Assembly (NCBI RefSeq): GCF_900182985.1
Contig: NZ_FXUY01000001.1
Location: 2,852,001-2,916,000 of the forward strand
Direction: 5' to 3'
From: Pseudomonas helmanticensis
GTDB taxonomy: Bacteria > Pseudomonadota > Gammaproteobacteria > Pseudomonadales > Pseudomonadaceae
DNA: 64,000 nucleotides
This document shows positions 33,715-42,557 of this stretch, one piece after another; position 1 is the first letter of the stretch; each line of letters opens with the position of its first letter. The translations under genes were made by a program, and so were the position numbers. The notes under the pieces are model-generated. The model was not told where the DNA came from. It saw only the letters and a program-made list of their open reading frames with translations, and did no database searches.

Positions 33715-34437
33715 CTAACGATTGATGTGCAACTCGACGCGACGGTTTTTCGCGCGGCCCTCATCGGTTGCGTTATCCGCCACCGGTTCACTCTCGCCAC
33801 GACCTTCGCTGGTGAGTTTGTTCGGTGCCAGGCCCTGGCTCAGCAAGTACGCGGCGACACTGCTCGCCCGGCGTTCCGACAATGCCTGGTTATAGGCATC
33901 CGAGCCCTTGCTGTCGGTATGGCCGACCACCTTGATGCTCACCACATCGGCGTTACGCAGTTTGTCCATCAGCGTATCGAGCTGGGCTTTCGCCGACGGG
34001 GTCAGGTCGGACTTGTCGAAATCGAACAGCACGTTGCCGGCATCGCTCAAGGTGATGACTTCCGTCTGCGGCGCTGGCTCCGGTACTTTTTCCGCGACTG
34101 GATATTGCGGCAATGGGCAACCACGGTGATCAACCGGAGTATTGGCTGGGGTATCCGGGCAACGGTCGCGGCGATCGAATACGCCGTCGCCGTCTTCATC
34201 GCCGTCCTGGGCATAACAGATCAGTCCGCCGGTGAGAATCCCCAGCGCTGCGCCGCCACCGGCCCAACCGCCACTTTCAATGGCGCCGAGACCGCCACCG
34301 ACCAGCCCGCCGATAAGGCTGCAGATCGGCCACGTACGTTGATTGAGGGGTGCCGTGCCATCGCTGTGGGTGGCGCAACCGGTGAGCAAGCCGCCTAGCA
34401 GCAGCACCGGCAAGACGGACCTTGAGAATACAGTCAT
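33715..34437 (-). CDS. OmpA-family lipoprotein with thrombospondin type 3 repeat (copy B)
   Basis: 240-residue outer-membrane lipoprotein. Lipobox LLTGC is followed by a glycine-rich hydrophobic segment (IGGLVGGGLGAIESGGWAGG), a calcium-type TSP3 repeat (DGDEDGDGVFDRRDRCPDTP) and an OmpA peptidoglycan-binding domain (SIKVVGHTDSKGSDAYNQAL, EGRAKNRRVELHINR). It is a tandem paralogue of the next upstream gene. It has its own leader with a hairpin, so it may be transcribed separately. Confidence 0.9.
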   Translation of the reverse strand: MTVFSRSVLPVLLLGGLLTGCATHSDGTAPLNQRTWPICSLIGGLVGGGLGAIESGGWAGGGAALGILTGGLICYAQDGDEDGDGVFDRRDRCPDTPANTPVDHRGCPLPQYPVAEKVPEPAPQTEVITLSDAGNVLFDFDKSDLTPSAKAQLDTLMDKLRNADVVSIKVVGHTDSKGSDAYNQALSERRASSVAAYLLSQGLAPNKLTSEGRGESEPVADNATDEGRAKNRRVELHINR

Positions 34438-34447
34438 TGTAAAAGCT

Positions 34448-34489
34448 CCTGTGTCACCGGCCCATACCGGTTACACAGGAGTAAAGACC
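34448..34489 (-). promoter_or_regulatory. Leader hairpin and GGTCTTTACTCC motif upstream of OmpA copy B
   Basis: A hairpin CCTGTGTcACCGG/CCGGTtACACAGG lies at 34448-34479. Next to it is GGTCTTTACTCC (minus strand, 34478-34489), also found at 35262-35273 upstream of the paralogue beside another hairpin. The shared layout suggests a duplicated regulatory leader. Confidence 0.4.
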
Positions 34490-34526
34490 CGCATCCGCGA
34501 CTGCACAAGCCGCGGATGCGAGAGGT

Positions 34527-35222
34527 CTAGCGGACGATTTTGATTTCGGTACGACGGTTTTGCGCACGACCGTCAGCGGTTTTGTTGTCGGCAACAGGCT
34601 GGCTTTCACCCAGACCGGACACCGAAACGAAGCTGGCGCGCGGCACACCCTGCTGGATCAGGTATTCCACCACCGAGTGCGCACGACGATCCGACAGTTT
34701 CTTGTTGTAGGCATCGCTGCCGACGCTGTCGGTGTGACCGGTCACGGTCAGTTGTGCAGTCGAGGATTCCTGTTTCAGGCGAGTGGCGACTTTGTCGAGC
34801 ACCTGTTTGTCAGGGCCGGTCAACGTGGCTTTGTCGAACTGGAAGTGAACATCACGGATGACAATGGTTTCTTCCTTGACCACTACAGCTTCTTCGACCA
34901 CGGGTGCAGGCGCTGGTGGAGGGCAACCGTCAGCGTCGACTTGCACGCCTTTAGGCGTGTGCGGGCACTTGTCGCGGCTATCCGGCACACCGTCGCCGTC
35001 TTCGTCGCCATCACCGTGTACCCAGCAATAAGCCGCTGCCGTACCACCGACCAGCAACGCGCCGTAGCCGGCCCATGCCGAACTTTCGGTAGCGCCGAGA
35101 CCAGCGCCGACCACGCCACCGACCGCCGCACAGGTCGGCCAGTCGGTTTTTTGCAAACCTGCGCAACCAGTCAACACACTGGTTAGCAGAATCAAAGGTA
35201 ATGCTGTCCGAACTATGCTCAT
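34527..35222 (-). CDS. OmpA-family lipoprotein with thrombospondin type 3 repeat (copy A)
   Basis: 231-residue outer-membrane lipoprotein with lipobox VLTGC, the hydrophobic glycine-rich segment AVGGVVGAGLGATESSAWAG, a TSP3 repeat (DGDEDGDGVPDSRDKCPHTP) and an OmpA domain (QLTVTGHTDSVGSDAYNKKL, DGRAQNRRTEIKIVR). The downstream gene has the same order of parts, so the pair arose by duplication. It probably links the outer membrane to peptidoglycan. Confidence 0.9.
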   Translation of the reverse strand: MSIVRTALPLILLTSVLTGCAGLQKTDWPTCAAVGGVVGAGLGATESSAWAGYGALLVGGTAAAYCWVHGDGDEDGDGVPDSRDKCPHTPKGVQVDADGCPPPAPAPVVEEAVVVKEETIVIRDVHFQFDKATLTGPDKQVLDKVATRLKQESSTAQLTVTGHTDSVGSDAYNKKLSDRRAHSVVEYLIQQGVPRASFVSVSGLGESQPVADNKTADGRAQNRRTEIKIVR

Positions 35223-35240
35223 CTGGTTTTCTCCTGAGGG

Positions 35241-35273
35241 ATCGGCTTAGAACCGATTCAGGGAGTAAAGACC
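35241..35273 (-). promoter_or_regulatory. Leader hairpin and GGTCTTTACTCC motif upstream of OmpA copy A
   Basis: A hairpin ATCGG-N7-CCGAT at 35241-35257 and the 12-bp GGTCTTTACTCC at 35262-35273 (minus strand) lie 20-50 bp before the start codon, as in copy B. Confidence 0.4.
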
Positions 35274-35421
35274 GGAGTTTTAATCTCCGCCAGCAATAGG
35301 CCACTGCCGTTTGCGACCGTGTTCACAGGACTTTGGCGCTTTTGCCGGAAACCGGCGTCACAGGGCTCTTTGCCGGGACATTCAGGCAGGCTAGTCTTGG
35401 CGGTCTGATTGAGGAGCTTCG

Positions 35422-35919
35422 ATGAACGTCGCCATTTCTTCCCGCACGCCGCAACAGGCGTTGGCCGCTTTGCTGGATCGCTACGCCCCGGCGCGTCTGC
35501 TGCTGATCGGCGCCAGTGAGTTTCCGGCGTTGAGTGCCTTTAAAGCGGCGCATCCGGATACCGTCGTCGCCCACGCCGCGCCCGGCGCCTTGCCTGCCGA
35601 ACTGGCGGCGCAGCGTTTCGATCTGGCGCTGGTGGTCGATTGCCTGGAGCATTTGCCCAAGCGCGATGGCCTGAACCTGTTGGGCGGCATCCGCAACCTC
35701 AACGCCAGCCGCATCGCTGTACTGGCGGATCTGTCGGCCAGCGGCTGGCAGGAAACCGACTTCTATTCGCTGGCCCTGCAAGCCAGTGAACGTTTTCAAC
35801 GCGACGAGCAGACGCTGACCTTGTTCACCTACGATCTGCTTGACTACAAACAAGTCCCCGACTGGCTCAACTCACGGTTCTGGGCCAATCCGGAAAATTT
35901 CGGGAAATACTGGTGGTAA
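35422..35919 (+). CDS. Small methyltransferase-like fold protein (possibly DUF6231)
   Basis: 165-residue cytosolic protein. The order LLLIGAS (position of motif I), [24 protein letters not shown] (motif IV-like) and ASRIAVLAD resembles a short class I SAM-methyltransferase core, but the glycine motif is weak, so SAM binding is uncertain. The C-terminus [19 protein letters not shown] is distinctive. It ends 4 bp before the ychJ start and is likely co-transcribed with it. Confidence 0.75.
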   Translation: MNVAISSRTPQQALAALLDRYAPARLLLIGASEFPALSAFKAAHPDTVVAHAAPGALPAELAAQRFDLALVVDCLEHLPKRDGLNLLGGIRNLNASRIAVLADLSASGWQETDFYSLALQASERFQRDEQTLTLFTYDLLDYKQVPDWLNSRFWANPENFGKYWW

Positions 35920-35923
35920 TGCG

Positions 35924-36400
35924 ATGAGTACAGCCATTTGCCCCTGCGGCAGCGGCAATTTGCTGGATGCCTGCTGCGGCCATTATCACGAAGGCCATCC
36001 GGCGCCGTGCGCCGAAGCCTTGATGCGTTCGCGCTACAGCGCGTATGTGCTGGGTCTGATCGATTACCTTGTGGCGACCACCCTGCCTGCTCAGCAAGCG
36101 GGACTGAATCGTCAATCGATCAGCGACTGGAGCGCGCAAAGCACCTGGCTCGGCCTGGATGTCGAAAGCTCGGAAGTCTTCGGCGGTCAGCCGGAACACG
36201 CCTTCGTCACCTTCACCGCGCGCTGGCACGACGATCAGGGTGAACACAGCCATCGCGAGCGCTCCTCGTTCGTGCAGAACACCGGACGCTGGTACTTCAT
36301 TGATCCGACGGTGCAATTGAAGCTGGGGCGCAACGACAGTTGCCCGTGCGCCAGCGGGCAGAAGTTCAAGAAGTGCTGCGCGGGGTATTTTGGTGCTTGA
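35924..36400 (+). CDS. YchJ family protein with two SEC-C zinc motifs
   Basis: 158-residue protein with zinc-binding SEC-C motifs at both ends ([17 protein letters not shown] and [18 protein letters not shown]) and the central UPF0225/YchJ domain ([43 protein letters not shown]). The ATG at 35924 follows the upstream gene by 4 bp. Function is not established. Confidence 0.92.
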   Translation: MSTAICPCGSGNLLDACCGHYHEGHPAPCAEALMRSRYSAYVLGLIDYLVATTLPAQQAGLNRQSISDWSAQSTWLGLDVESSEVFGGQPEHAFVTFTARWHDDQGEHSHRERSSFVQNTGRWYFIDPTVQLKLGRNDSCPCASGQKFKKCCAGYFGA

Positions 36401-36404
36401 GGAT

Positions 36405-36488
36405 CAAGATCAAAAGATCGCAGCCTGCGGCAGCTCCTACATGAGATTGCGTACCCTGTAGGAGCTGCCGCAGGCTGCGATCTTTTAG
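36405..36488. repeat. REP element pair (family A)
   Basis: Inverted arms around an ATGAGATTGCGTACC spacer separate ychJ from the LEA14-like gene on the same strand. Confidence 0.9.
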
Positions 36489-36519
36489 CGTCTAGACTGG
36501 CACCAAAGGGAGTTAAACC

Positions 36520-37014
36520 ATGCTCGGTCGTCGGCGCACCTGCCAATGCTTCATTATGATGCTGATCCTGAACCTCGGCGGTTGCGCCTCATGGTTCAGC
36601 GACGACAGCGTCGACCCCGCCGTGCACCTGGTAAAAGTCGAGGTGGTGCGGGCGAAATTACTCGAACAGAAATTCATCCTGCACTTTCGCATCGACAACC
36701 CCAACGACAGTGACCTGACCGTGCGCGGCCTCGAATACCGCATTCATCTGGCCGACATGTTGCTGGCCGACGGTGAGCACGAACACTGGATTACCGTCGC
36801 GCCGAAAAGCAGTTCGTTCTACAAAGTGCCGATCCGCACCAACCTGTGGCCGCAGGTGAAAGAAGTGGTGAAAATGCTGAAAAATCCACACCAGCAGATC
36901 CCCTATCGCCTGCAAGGGGAAATGGAAACCGGTTTATTCATCGCGCATTACGTGCACCTTGAGCGCAATGGCGTGATAATCCCCGCCGATTTAATTCCGG
37001 AGCAACACCGATGA
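36520..37014 (+). CDS. LEA type 2 (water-stress) family lipoprotein
   Basis: 164-residue envelope protein with a signal and lipobox (ILNLGGC). The single beta-sandwich domain shows the LEA14/WHy pattern: [40 protein letters not shown] (in parts) and PIRTNLWPQ. Such domains are linked to desiccation or stress tolerance. The stop overlaps the start of the His-rich SEC-C gene by 4 bp, so they form an operon. Confidence 0.87.
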   Translation: MLGRRRTCQCFIMMLILNLGGCASWFSDDSVDPAVHLVKVEVVRAKLLEQKFILHFRIDNPNDSDLTVRGLEYRIHLADMLLADGEHEHWITVAPKSSSFYKVPIRTNLWPQVKEVVKMLKNPHQQIPYRLQGEMETGLFIAHYVHLERNGVIIPADLIPEQHR

Positions 37015-37220
37015 CCCAGCAACCTCATGTCCATGGCCCTGACTGCAACCACGATCATGATCATGACCATCATCACGATCACGACCACGGCCATGTTCAC
37101 GGCCCGAACTGCGGCCACGCCCACCAGGAACCGGTGCGCAACGCCCTGAAAGACGTCGGCCGCAATGATCCTTGCCCATGTGGCAACGGCAAGAAATTCA
37201 AGAAGTGCCACGGCGCTTGA
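37011..37220 (+). CDS. His-rich SEC-C zinc-binding mini-protein
   Basis: 69-residue protein. The first half is a His/Asp run ([19 protein letters not shown] and [13 protein letters not shown]); the second half is a complete SEC-C zinc motif ([21 protein letters not shown]). It looks like a metal-binding or metal-buffering protein. Translation is coupled to the LEA gene by an ATGA overlap. It is easily missed because of its size, but ribosome coupling and the SEC-C motif support it. Confidence 0.88.
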   Translation: MTQQPHVHGPDCNHDHDHDHHHDHDHGHVHGPNCGHAHQEPVRNALKDVGRNDPCPCGNGKKFKKCHGA

Positions 37221-37261
37221 TGCTCCGGGCGAAGACCTACTTCGCCTGACCTGCCGCCTTC

Positions 37262-37350
37262 ACGAGCAGGCTCGCTCCTACATTGAACCGGGTTTCGTCA
37301 GTTGGAATGCAATCTATTGTAGGAGTGAGCCTGCTCGCGATGGCGGCGGC
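37262..37350. repeat. REP-like inverted pair (family B)
   Basis: An arm cgagcaggctcgctcctaca and an inverted arm tgtaggagtgagcctgctcg lie between convergent genes; this is the same family as 15981-16072. Confidence 0.85.
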
Positions 37351-37368
37351 ATATTCAACGAAGGATTT

Positions 37369-37926
37369 TCAGCCAGCCACCAGAATCTGCGCAGCACTGA
37401 CCACCGTCGCATACTCCCCGTGCAAATTCCCCAGCGACATCCCGTGCACCTCTTCAGCCGTGCGCAACGTGCCAAAATAATCGGCCTTGTCGAAGGTAAA
37501 GCACGCGTCCTCCGCCACCCACGCAGCAAAGCCAAGATTGCCCGCCGTACGCGCCGTTGACTCCACTGAGTTGTTCGTCGCCACACCGACGATGATCAAT
37601 TGCGAGATGCCTGCCTCGCGCAACCGCGCCTCTAATCCAGTGGCACAAAACGCATCCGGCACCTGCTTCTGAATCAGCCACTCCCCGTCCTGCGGCAAAA
37701 ACCGCTGCTGAAACTCCACGCCTTCCTGCTCGGGCCAAAACACCGAATCCGGCTCGCGGGACAAATGCTGAACATGAATCACCGGCCGTCCGCTACGCCG
37801 CCAAAGCCCCAGCAGATCGAGGATTCGCGCTTCCGCCTGGGGGTTATTGCGCCGCCCGAGACGCGGCTGCAGGATGCCTTTTTGCTGGTCGATGATGATC
37901 AGTGCAGCGGTGGCCTGAAGCTCCAT
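37369..37926 (-). CDS. Isochorismatase-family hydrolase with Ser in the catalytic Cys position
   Basis: 185-residue cytosolic alpha/beta enzyme. The conserved D13 (LIIIDQQKGIL) and K87 (WLIQKQVPDAFCAT) are present. The nucleophile loop reads GVATNNSVESTAR, so S120 stands where cysteine hydrolases have Cys. This variant occurs in some relatives, and isochorismatases such as EntB also lack the Cys. Substrate is unknown. It is divergent from yfcG with a 146-bp promoter region. Confidence 0.85.
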   Translation of the reverse strand: MELQATAALIIIDQQKGILQPRLGRRNNPQAEARILDLLGLWRRSGRPVIHVQHLSREPDSVFWPEQEGVEFQQRFLPQDGEWLIQKQVPDAFCATGLEARLREAGISQLIIVGVATNNSVESTARTAGNLGFAAWVAEDACFTFDKADYFGTLRTAEEVHGMSLGNLHGEYATVVSAAQILVAG

Positions 37927-38072
37927 GGCAATTTTTCTCGCGCGGGGTCATTGAATTCTGCGCAGTTCAGCATCACCTCTTCTCACTAAGCAAGCTATCG
38001 AACGCACACAGGATGACCTGACGCCGGCGTTTGCTGTCCGCACGCACGTCCCTTTCAGTTTTGGAGTTTTCC

Positions 38073-38717
38073 ATGATCGACCTGTATTACTGGACCACCC
38101 CCAACGGCCACAAGATCTCCCTGTTCCTCGAAGAAGCCGGCCTGCCGTACAACCTCCACCCGATCAACATCAGTCAGGGCGAGCAGTTCCAGCCGCACTT
38201 TCTGAAAATCGCCCCGAACAACCGCATCCCGGCCATCGTCGATCATCAGCCTGCCGATGGCGGCGAGCCGTTGTCGCTGTTCGAATCCGGGGCGATTCTG
38301 TTGTATCTGGCGGAGAAAACCGGCCAGTTCCTGCCCAAGGATCTGCGTGGCCGGCAAACAGCGCTGCAATGGCTGTTCTGGCAAATGGGTGGTTTGGGGC
38401 CGATGGCCGGGCAGAATCATCACTTCAGCCAGTTCGCGCCGGAGAAAATTCCTTACGCGATCAAGCGCTACATCGATGAGACGGCGCGTCTGTATGGTGT
38501 GTTGAACAAGCAATTGGCCGATAACGAATTCGTTGCCGGCAGCGAATACAGCATCGCCGACATGGCGATTTATCCGTGGATCGTCTCGCACAAGTGGCAG
38601 AGCCAGAACCTTGAGGATTTCCCGCATGTGCAGCGCTGGTTCAACCACATCAAGGATCGCCCGGCGACAGTGAAGGCGTATGCGCTGGTGCCGAAGGTCA
38701 ATCCACCGAAGGCTTGA
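38073..38717 (+). CDS. yfcG: YfcG-like glutathione S-transferase/disulfide reductase
   Basis: 214-residue Nu-class GST. It is close to E. coli YfcG: MIDLYYWTTPNGHKISLFLEEAGLPY (in part), FLKIAPNNRIPAIVDHQPAD, SLFESGAILLYLAEKTG, LQWLFWQMGGLGPMAGQNHH. YfcG uses glutathione to reduce disulfides in the cytosol. The ATG at 38073 has TGGAG 8 nt upstream. It is probably monocistronic and followed by a REP pair. Confidence 0.93.
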   Translation: MIDLYYWTTPNGHKISLFLEEAGLPYNLHPINISQGEQFQPHFLKIAPNNRIPAIVDHQPADGGEPLSLFESGAILLYLAEKTGQFLPKDLRGRQTALQWLFWQMGGLGPMAGQNHHFSQFAPEKIPYAIKRYIDETARLYGVLNKQLADNEFVAGSEYSIADMAIYPWIVSHKWQSQNLEDFPHVQRWFNHIKDRPATVKAYALVPKVNPPKA

Positions 38718-38725
38718 TTGAAGGG

Positions 38726-38803
38726 TAAAAGATCGCAGCCTGCGGCAGCTCCTACATTGGAATGCGTATCCCTGTAGGAGCTGCCGCAGGCTGCGATCTT
38801 TTC
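38726..38803. repeat. REP element pair (family A)
   Basis: Two inverted arms directly after the yfcG stop. Confidence 0.9.
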
Positions 38804-38908
38804 CATTCGACAGAAATACACAAATAACCCCTGCCCCCGCTTGCGCGGCATCCTCCTGCTCACTAACGTAGCGCCTTTACTGACGTTACCCCCCGCAGGA
38901 GCTTTGCC

Positions 38909-41359
38909 ATGGCCTCGCCAGCCCTCACACATTTTCTTCCCCGGTTCGGCGTTGCCGCAGCAGTGGCCGGTGTTTTGAGCCTGTCCGGTTGCCAGACCTG
39001 GAACACTCAGGACACCCTCCCGCCCACCTCCGGCGTGCAACCGCTCAAGGGGCTGGCGCAGAACGTTTCAGTGCGACGCAATGCCATGGGCATGCCGTTG
39101 ATCGAAAGCAATACCTTCCACGACGCGCTATTCAGCCTCGGCTATGTGCACGCCAGCGACCGCATCAACCAGATGGTCACCCTGCGCCTGTTGGCTCAGG
39201 GCCGTCTGGCGGAAATGTCCGGCGCCTCCATGCTCGACGCCGACCGCTACATGCGCGCGGTCAACCTGAAGAAAAGCGCCGGCGAGCTCTATAAAGCGTC
39301 GTCGCCACGCCTCAAGCGTTTCTTCGAAGTCTATGCACGCGGCGTCAACGCCTACCTGTTCCGCTACGCCGACAAGCTGCCGGGCGACCTCGCCTCCAGC
39401 GGCTACAAGCCGGAATACTGGAAACCAGAAGACTCGGCGCTGATTTTCGCCCTGCTGAATTTCAGCCAGTCGGCCAACCTGCCGGAAGAAATTTCCTCGC
39501 TGGTGCTCGCGCAAACCGTGACCACCGACAAGCTCGCCTGGCTGACCCCGTCCGCGCCTGACGAAAACCTGCCTCTGGCCGAGGCCGACAAGCTGCAAGG
39601 CATCAAGCTCAACGGGCAGATCCCGGGGCTGACCGAACTAAGCAACGCCAGCCAGCAACTGGCAGCGCTGAACCTGCTGGGCACGCCGTCGGCAAATAAC
39701 TGGGCAATCGCCCCGCAACGCAGCCGTAGCGGCAAAAGCATTCTCGCCAGCGACGCCCATGGCCCGCTGGCCGCACCGTCGCTGTGGAGCTTCGTGCAGA
39801 TTCGCGCGCCGAAATATCAGGCAGCGGGCGTCACCGTCGCCGGTTTGCCGATGGTGCTGGGTGGCTTCAACGGCAAAGTGGCGTGGAGCATGACCAGCGT
39901 GCTCGGCGACAACCAGGACCTGTTCCTGGAAAAAATCCGCCGCCAGGGCAACAGCCTGACCTACGAGGTCAATGGCAAATGGCAGCCACTGACCGTGCGC
40001 AACGAAACCTATTTCGTCAAAGGCCAACGACCGATTCGCGAAGCGGTATACGAAACCCGCCATGGCGCGCTGCTCAATAGTGCGCAAGCAGCGGCGCAGG
40101 GCAATGGCTTCGGCCTGGCCTTGCAGACGCCAAGCTTCACCGACGACAAGTCGCTGGACGCGTTTTTTGACCTGAGCCGCGCGCAAACCGTGGAACGTGC
40201 TTCGGATGCCAGCCGCGAGATCCGCGCCATTGCGCTGAATCTGGTGTTCGCAGACGCGAGCAATATCGGCTGGCAAGTCACCGGACGTTTCCCCAATCGC
40301 CGTGAAGGCGAAGGCCTGCTGCCGTCGCCGGGCTGGGAAGGTCGCTATGACTGGGACGGTTACGCCGACCCGATGCTGCACCCGTACGATCAGGATCCGG
40401 CACAGGGCTGGCTCGGCACCGCCAACCAGCGGGTCATCCCGCATGGCTACGGCATGCAGTTGTCGAACTCCTGGGCTGCGCCGGAACGTGGTGAACGCCT
40501 GGCGGAACTGGCCGGCAGCGGCAAGCACGACAGCCGCAGCGTGATCGCCATGCAGTACGACCAGACCAGCACTTTCGCCGCCAAGCTGAAGAAGATGTTC
40601 GAGGCACCGGGGATGAAGCAATCGCTGAAACAAGCGATCGATGCTTTACCGGAAGCCGATCGCAGCAAGGCGCGTGAAGCGTTCACCCGCTTGATGGCGT
40701 TTGACGGCAAGCTCAGCGCGACGTCGGCCGATGCGGCGATTTACGAGCTGTTCCTGCAGGAAAGCATGAAACAGATTTTCCTCGACGAACTCGGTCCGCA
40801 AAGCAGCCCGGCGTGGAAGGCGTTCATCGCCAATGGCGACTTGTCCTACGCGGCGCAGGCCGATCATCTGCTCGGTCGCGAAGACAGTCCATTCTGGGAC
40901 GACATTCGTACGCCGAACAAAGAAGACAAACCGACCATCCTCGCGCGCAGTCTTGCCGCAGCAATCACCGCCGGCGACAGCCAGTTGGGTGGCGATCACC
41001 GTGCCTGGCAATGGGGCAAGCTGCACACCTACCAATGGACCAATGCCAATGGCCGGAACGTGCGCGGGCCGCTGGCGGCGGGTGGCGATCACACCACGTT
41101 GAACACTTCGGCGTTCGCCTGGGGCCAGGATTTCACCACCACCCGTGCACCGTCGATGCGCTTCATCGTCGACTTCGGCCAGGCTGAACCGCTGATGGGC
41201 CAGAACGGTACCGGCCAATCGGGTAATCCGGTCAGCCCGAATTACCTCAATGGCATCGATGCGTGGCTGAAGGGGCAGTACGTCGGCCTGCCGATGCAGC
41301 CGCAGAACTTTGACCGGGTATACGGCAAAGCGCGTTTGACCCTGACGCCGGGCAAGTAA
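38909..41359 (+). CDS. Penicillin acylase-family lipoprotein, shifted nucleophile motif
   Basis: 816-residue Ntn-hydrolase relative of penicillin, AHL and cyclic-lipopeptide acylases. The lipobox LSLSGC indicates an envelope lipoprotein. The alpha region ([37 protein letters not shown]) and beta region ([49 protein letters not shown] in parts) are typical. At the start of the beta chain the sequence is [10 protein letters not shown] (S261-A-N-N-W265), whereas active members usually have Ser-Asn-x-Trp. It may be inactive or use a shifted serine. It is monocistronic between REP pairs. Confidence 0.85.
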   Translation: MASPALTHFLPRFGVAAAVAGVLSLSGCQTWNTQDTLPPTSGVQPLKGLAQNVSVRRNAMGMPLIESNTFHDALFSLGYVHASDRINQMVTLRLLAQGRLAEMSGASMLDADRYMRAVNLKKSAGELYKASSPRLKRFFEVYARGVNAYLFRYADKLPGDLASSGYKPEYWKPEDSALIFALLNFSQSANLPEEISSLVLAQTVTTDKLAWLTPSAPDENLPLAEADKLQGIKLNGQIPGLTELSNASQQLAALNLLGTPSANNWAIAPQRSRSGKSILASDAHGPLAAPSLWSFVQIRAPKYQAAGVTVAGLPMVLGGFNGKVAWSMTSVLGDNQDLFLEKIRRQGNSLTYEVNGKWQPLTVRNETYFVKGQRPIREAVYETRHGALLNSAQAAAQGNGFGLALQTPSFTDDKSLDAFFDLSRAQTVERASDASREIRAIALNLVFADASNIGWQVTGRFPNRREGEGLLPSPGWEGRYDWDGYADPMLHPYDQDPAQGWLGTANQRVIPHGYGMQLSNSWAAPERGERLAELAGSGKHDSRSVIAMQYDQTSTFAAKLKKMFEAPGMKQSLKQAIDALPEADRSKAREAFTRLMAFDGKLSATSADAAIYELFLQESMKQIFLDELGPQSSPAWKAFIANGDLSYAAQADHLLGREDSPFWDDIRTPNKEDKPTILARSLAAAITAGDSQLGGDHRAWQWGKLHTYQWTNANGRNVRGPLAAGGDHTTLNTSAFAWGQDFTTTRAPSMRFIVDFGQAEPLMGQNGTGQSGNPVSPNYLNGIDAWLKGQYVGLPMQPQNFDRVYGKARLTLTPGK

Positions 41360-41363
41360 CGGC

Positions 41364-41438
41364 AAGATCGAAAGATCGCAGCCTGCGGCAACTCCTGTAC
41401 AGATCAATGCAGGAGTTGCCGCAGGCTGCGATCTTTTG
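41364..41438. repeat. REP element pair (family A, variant with AACTCC/GGAGTT)
   Basis: Inverted arms follow the acylase gene. Both arms share the same compensating change (GGCAACTCC and GGAGTTGCC), so the palindrome is kept. Confidence 0.88.
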
Positions 41439-41522
41439 CTTTTTACCCCCGCGAAAAAGTCGATAGAACTTCCGGCCCAGCGCCAGCCTCATAGCTAACA
41501 AGCCCCCCATTCTGGTAACGAC

Positions 41523-42557
41523 ATGGACCTTGTTATCGCGCGCCCGGAAGGTTTGTACTGCCCCGCCGGGGATTTCTACATTGACCCGTGGCGCCCCGTC
41601 GAGCGTTCGGTGATTACCCATGCCCACGGCGATCACGCGCGTACCGGCAACCAGCACTACCTGGCCAGCAGCGCCAGCGAAGGGATTCTGCGCGCGCGAC
41701 TCGGTCAAGACATCAACCTGCAAACCCTCGCCTACGGTCAGCGCCTGAGCCATCACGGCGTCACCCTGAGTTTTCACCCGGCGGGTCACGTCCTCGGTTC
41801 GGCACAAGTGCGTCTTGAATACGGCGGTGAAGTCTGGGTTGCGTCCGGCGATTACAAGGTCGAGCCGGACGGTACCTGCGCGCCGTTCGAACCAGTGCGC
41901 TGCCACACCTTCATCACCGAATCGACCTTCGGCCTGCCGATCTATCGCTGGCAACCGCAGGCGCAGATCTTCGCCGAGATCAATCAGTGGTGGGCGGCGA
42001 ACATCGCTGCCGGCAAGGCCAGCGTGCTGTTCTGCTATTCGTTCGGCAAGGCACAGCGGATTCTGCATGGCATCGATGAAAGCCTCGGCCCGATCCTCAG
42101 CCATGGCGCGGTCGAACCGCTGAACCGGGTCTACCGCGAGGCCGGGGTGTATTTGCCGGCGACGATCTACGCCGGTGACGTCGCCAAGAACGATCCGCGC
42201 ATGCGTGAGGCGCTGGTCATCGCCCCGCCCTCGGCGGGAGGCAGCAGCTGGATGCGGCGTTTCGGCGATTTCAGCGACGCGTTCGCCAGTGGCTGGATGC
42301 GCTTGCGCGGCACGCGACGGCGGCGCGGTGTCGACCGTGGCTTCGTGCTTTCCGATCACGCCGACTGGGCCGGGTTGCTCTGGGCGATCGAACAAACCGG
42401 CGCCGAACGGGTGATGGTTACCCACGGTTCGATCGGCGTGCTGGTGCGTCATCTGCGCGAGCAAGGTCTGGATGCGCAAGGCTTCAACACCGAATACGGC
42501 GATGACGAAGAAGACAACATCGCCGCCCAGCCAACCATCGCCGAGATGCCCGCATGA
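41523..42557 (+). CDS. Ligase-associated DNA exonuclease (metallo-beta-lactamase/beta-CASP)
   Basis: 344-residue nuclease of the Lhr-Core repair cluster. The metal-binding motif is THAHGDHARTG; further ligand regions are SFHPAGHVLGSAQV, WVASGDYKVE, and the beta-CASP segment FVLSDHADWAGLLWAIEQTG. The characterised P. putida homologue is a metal-dependent DNA exonuclease. It overlaps the DNA ligase gene by 4 bp, so the two are coupled. Confidence 0.93.
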   Translation: MDLVIARPEGLYCPAGDFYIDPWRPVERSVITHAHGDHARTGNQHYLASSASEGILRARLGQDINLQTLAYGQRLSHHGVTLSFHPAGHVLGSAQVRLEYGGEVWVASGDYKVEPDGTCAPFEPVRCHTFITESTFGLPIYRWQPQAQIFAEINQWWAANIAAGKASVLFCYSFGKAQRILHGIDESLGPILSHGAVEPLNRVYREAGVYLPATIYAGDVAKNDPRMREALVIAPPSAGGSSWMRRFGDFSDAFASGWMRLRGTRRRRGVDRGFVLSDHADWAGLLWAIEQTGAERVMVTHGSIGVLVRHLREQGLDAQGFNTEYGDDEEDNIAAQPTIAEMPA

